Source: JALZIF01 sp964584905
GTDB taxonomy: Bacteria; Gemmatimonadota; Gemmatimonadetes; Gemmatimonadales; Gemmatimonadaceae
Reading direction: 5' to 3'
NCBI GenBank assembly: GCA_964584905.1
Contig: CAZPCC010000395.1
Coordinates: forward strand, 1 to 64,000
Length of the DNA stretch: 64,000 nt
Part shown: in pieces, positions 61,436 through 64,000 of the stretch
How positions within the stretch are numbered: position 1 is the first letter of the stretch
How the letters are laid out: each line of letters opens with the position of its first letter
Translations under genes and position numbers: made by a program
The notes under the pieces: generated by a model
Database searches by the model: none
Told to the model about the DNA's origin: nothing
What the model saw: only the letters and a program-made list of their open reading frames with translations

Positions 61436-63133
61436 ATGTTGGTAACTCACGCTACACGGCGCGGCATTCTCGGCTGGCTGCCGGTCCTGCTGGCCTTCTC
61501 CGCTGCAAGCACCGTTGCGGCCGCCGCGCAGACACCGCACCATGCCGAACACGCGGTTGCATCCGCCGACTCCGTTCCCGTTTACGACAATCTCGGAAGC
61601 CATCATTACAAGATTTCCAGTCGCCTTCCCGCGGTACAGGCGTACTTCGATCAGGGGCTGCGACTGTACTACGCCTTCAACCACGCCGAGGCGATTCGCG
61701 CCTTCGAGGAAGCTGCTCGGCGGGACTCCAGCTGCGCTATCTGTTACGCAGGCAAGGCGCTCGCACTAGGTCCGAACATCAATGTGCCGATGGATTCGGC
61801 AAACGCGGTGCAGGCATATGAGGCGATCCAGAAGGCGCTGGAGAACTCCGCAAGCGCCAGCGCGCGGGAGCGTGCCTTGATCGACGCCCTGTCGATTCGT
61901 TATACCAAGGTACCCTCAGCCGATCGTGCCCCGCTCGATTCGGCGTATGCGAGAGCGATGGATGAGCTTGCCACGCGCTACCCCGACGACAACGAGATCG
62001 CGACGCTGTATGCGGAGTCGTTGATGGATCTGCGTCCGTGGCAGTACTGGACTTCGGATGGCAAGCCGCAGCCCGGGATCGAGCGCGCGCTCGCCAGCCT
62101 CGAGCGGGTGACCTCGCGCAATCCGAACCATCCGGGCGCCTGTCACTTCTACATTCACGCGGTAGAGGAAGTATATCCGCGGCGCGCGGTGGCCTGCGCG
62201 GAGCGGCTGGCGATGCAGATGCCCGGTGCCGGCCATCTGGTGCACATGCCGGGACACATCTACATCCGGGTGGGCAGGTATCTCGACGCGATCAAGGCCA
62301 ACGAGCACGCAACGCATGCCGACGAGACTTACATTCGCGACCAGGGTCCCGGCGCTGGCGTGTACACGTTAGGCTACTATCCGCACAACTACGACTTCCT
62401 CGCGTTCGCGGCGAGCATGATCGGTCGTGAGCGCCAGGCAGTCGAATCTGCCGAAAAGATGGGCGAGATCGTGCCGCAGGAGATGGCCGGTACCCCTGGG
62501 CTGACGTTCATGCAGCACCATATGACCCGGGCGCTCCAGCTGTACGCGCGGTTCGAGCGCTGGGACGACATTCTGCGTGCGCCCGAGCCGGCTCAGGGTC
62601 TGCCCCATGCGCGAATGATGTGGCAGTATGCGCGAGGCCGCGCGCTTGCCGCGACAAACGACCTGCCCGGAGCGGAAGTTGCGCTCGAGGGTGTACGCGA
62701 GGCGATGCGGGACACGTCCCTCGCGACGATGCGCCTCGAGTTCAACTCATCGTTGAGCGTGACGAAGATCGCCGAGGGCGTACTTGCCGGGCGGATCGCG
62801 GAAGCACGCGGAGACTTCACGGCGGCGGAAGCACATCTCCGTCGCGCGGCGAAGGCGGAGGCGTCGCTGGTCTACGGGGAGCCGCCCGAGTGGACGGTTC
62901 CGGTCCATCAGGAGTTAGGCGCGGTGCTGCTGGCGGCAGAGCGTCCGGCGGATGCCGAGCAGGCGTTCAGGAAGGATCTCGACCGGTTCCCGGACAATGG
63001 CTGGTCGCTGTACGGATTGGCCAAGAGTCTGAGAGCGCAGGGAAAGACCACCGCGGCCGACGAAGCGCTCGCCGCTTATCGCAAAGCATGGGAGGGAGAG
63101 AAGCCACCGTTTGAGCTCCGCGCGAGCAGGTAA
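61436..63133 (+). CDS. Exported TPR-repeat protein
   Basis: The 565-residue protein has a signal peptide (RGILGWLPVLLAFSAASTVA), then His-rich HHAEHAV and several TPR-like repeats (YYAFNHAEAIRAFEEAARRD; GRYLDAIKANEHATHADETY; AERPADAEQAFRKDLDRFPD). Conserved HFYIHAVEE and HLVHMPGHIYIRVG are typical of a tetratricopeptide family found in many environmental bacteria. TPRs bind other proteins; the partner is unknown. The ATG at 61436 follows AAGGAGGCATC. Confidence 0.85.
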   Translation: MLVTHATRRGILGWLPVLLAFSAASTVAAAAQTPHHAEHAVASADSVPVYDNLGSHHYKISSRLPAVQAYFDQGLRLYYAFNHAEAIRAFEEAARRDSSCAICYAGKALALGPNINVPMDSANAVQAYEAIQKALENSASASARERALIDALSIRYTKVPSADRAPLDSAYARAMDELATRYPDDNEIATLYAESLMDLRPWQYWTSDGKPQPGIERALASLERVTSRNPNHPGACHFYIHAVEEVYPRRAVACAERLAMQMPGAGHLVHMPGHIYIRVGRYLDAIKANEHATHADETYIRDQGPGAGVYTLGYYPHNYDFLAFAASMIGRERQAVESAEKMGEIVPQEMAGTPGLTFMQHHMTRALQLYARFERWDDILRAPEPAQGLPHARMMWQYARGRALAATNDLPGAEVALEGVREAMRDTSLATMRLEFNSSLSVTKIAEGVLAGRIAEARGDFTAAEAHLRRAAKAEASLVYGEPPEWTVPVHQELGAVLLAAERPADAEQAFRKDLDRFPDNGWSLYGLAKSLRAQGKTTAADEALAAYRKAWEGEKPPFELRASR

Positions 63134-63166
63134 GCCCCCAACGAATCGACACTCGGCAACCGTCGA

Positions 63167-63212
63167 ACAACTGTGAAGTCCGGAGAGGCACGGCCAGGAA
63201 CTTCACAGTTGT
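63167..63212. terminator. Inverted repeat after the TPR gene
   Basis: ACAACTGTGAAGT and ACTTCACAGTTGT form a perfect 13-bp stem around a 20-base loop, 33 bases after the TPR stop codon. It may be a terminator or a dyad-binding site; there is no T tract. Confidence 0.6.
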
Positions 63213-63235
63213 CGGCGGGGTGTCGCGATACCGGA

Positions 63236-63436
63236 TCCGTCATAGAGGATAGCACCGCCACCGCGGCATCCGCGACGAAGCGCTGCTGCGCATGGTACGC
63301 CGGCTCGAGGCTGGCCAACATCTCGTTGAATGTCGTGGCGAGGCGCCTCGGTTCGTCGTGCGGAATGCCGACATCGACGTGGCGGATGTGAAGGGGTTCC
63401 GGCAGACTTGATCTCGAGCAGGTAAGGGACCATCGT
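63236..63436 (-). pseudogene. Histidine-kinase remnant (HAMP and start of DHp)
   Basis: On the minus strand one frame reads EPLHIRHVDVGIPHDEPRRL, then ATTFNEMLASLEPAYHAQQR and FVADAAVAVL. This matches the end of a HAMP domain and the start of a DHp helix in sensor kinases (typical: DEIGRLARTFNEMLxRLE, then QRRFVADASHELRTPL). The His-containing part has already decayed (AVAVLSSMTDP), and no membrane, PAS or ATPase part is nearby, so it is a relic. Confidence 0.65.
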
Positions 63437-63572
63437 CAGGCTTTCCCTCACATCCGCCGGCCTTTCTCCCCGACTGACTTTGGTCTACCGCGACTCTAGG
63501 TTCACCAAACACCCGTAGCGTCCTGATTTTTCCAGGCCGCATCGGACCTCGTTTCAGACTGCCGGCGTCCGC

Positions 63573-64000
63573 ATGAGAATCCTCCATCGCCTGACTTCGA
63601 TCATCACGGGCCTGCTGCTCCTCCAGCTCACGCTGGCGACGAGCATCAGCGCCTGTGTGACGTTCGGGATCGGTGTCGAGGAGGTCGCGCCCGAGCACGC
63701 CGGGATGGCTATGGCGAGCACATCGGCGGAGCGGACTGTGCCCGCACAGCTCGCCGCGGAAGCCACCGTGCAACAGCCTGACGACCGATCTTGCGGCGCA
63801 GCCTCTGGCGAGTCGAGCTGCCCGATGCCGACTGGTGTAGGCTCATGCTTTGCAGTATCGACCTGTGGGCCGACGGTGCTCGCGCCCGCCGTAGCCAGCA
63901 CGGACGCCAGTCCCTCGTGCACGGCGCTTGCAATAACGAGCCGCAGTTCGAGACCGACGACACGCACGACCTTGCCGGAGCTTCCCCCTCCCCGAGCGTA
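63573..64000 (+). CDS. Putative small exported protein, 3' end at window edge
   Basis: From the ATG at 63573 the frame is open to the end (142 codons). The start is a signal peptide with a possible lipobox (TGLLLLQLTLATSISACVT). The rest is Ala/Thr/Ser-rich with Cys residues (DRSCGAASGESSCPMPTGVG; VSTCGPT) and ends in a Pro-rich tail (LPELPPPRA). The last two bases are TA, so the stop codon may come at once. Unknown function. Confidence 0.6.
   Translation, partial: MRILHRLTSIITGLLLLQLTLATSISACVTFGIGVEEVAPEHAGMAMASTSAERTVPAQLAAEATVQQPDDRSCGAASGESSCPMPTGVGSCFAVSTCGPTVLAPAVASTDASPSCTALAITSRSSRPTTRTTLPELPPPRA

Noticed and set aside
1..64000. tRNA or rRNA genes
   Set aside because: I found no cloverleaf or ribosomal sequence; a small tRNA could still be missed by eye.

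Overview
This is a high-GC bacterial chromosome segment. Genes are dense and often joined by 4-base ATGA/GTGA stop-start overlaps, and GTG starts are common. The gene set (ADOP-type FtsX permease, many exported hydrolases, a TonB receptor with a carboxypeptidase-regulatory head, FliA-type sigma factor, DUF4876-like lipoproteins) suggests a Gram-negative soil-type bacterium. Gemmatimonadota is my best guess, but that is inference from gene content only; the window has no rRNA, and I recognised no tRNA or CRISPR array.

Layout. 1-9.7 kb: a VOC/AHSA1 fusion with a coupled edge gene, RidA, small lipoproteins, a sugar-nucleotide epimerase homologue, a DEAD-box helicase, DUF2071 and an ABC-2-type exporter pair. 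9.8-15.3 kb: an EAL-like/HDOD protein, then a tightly coupled four-gene operon (histidine-kinase-like DHp protein, GMC oxidoreductase, Gfo/Idh/MocA oxidoreductase, duplicated-motif membrane protein). 15.2-27.3 kb: an orphan FliA-FlgN-like pair, Ogt, a thioredoxin-reductase-like enzyme, a matrixin-like protease, two beta-lactamase-fold hydrolases around a PadR regulator, a 16-residue-repeat beta-solenoid protein, a sulfatase and a ring-cleaving-dioxygenase/DUF983 pair.

27.2-41.3 kb is the accessory island and the most interesting part. It holds three DUF4876-like lipoprotein paralogues. Between and beside them is a duplicated minus-strand cassette: a membrane-anchored TlpA-like thiol oxidoreductase followed by a small exported peptide with eight cysteines and a leader ending in a NVEALA-like motif (AQEALA). 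One peptide copy is frameshifted by a single base. The island also has a TonB-dependent receptor coupled to a second outer-membrane barrel, a group II intron without an intact reverse transcriptase, and a nested inverted-repeat element with a half copy at the other border. I propose that these genes form one envelope peptide/uptake system.

41.4-64 kb: an outer-membrane barrel, DUF5996, an M28 lipoprotein peptidase, a barrel/Omp85-like pair, an aldose sugar dehydrogenase, a haem-c/propeller lipoprotein, a DACNV-type diadenylate cyclase, a luciferase-like monooxygenase, MarC, an ADOP permease, and then an S9 peptidase coupled to an RsbQ-like hydrolase and a PAS histidine kinase. A TPR protein, a histidine-kinase remnant and an incomplete small exported protein close the window.
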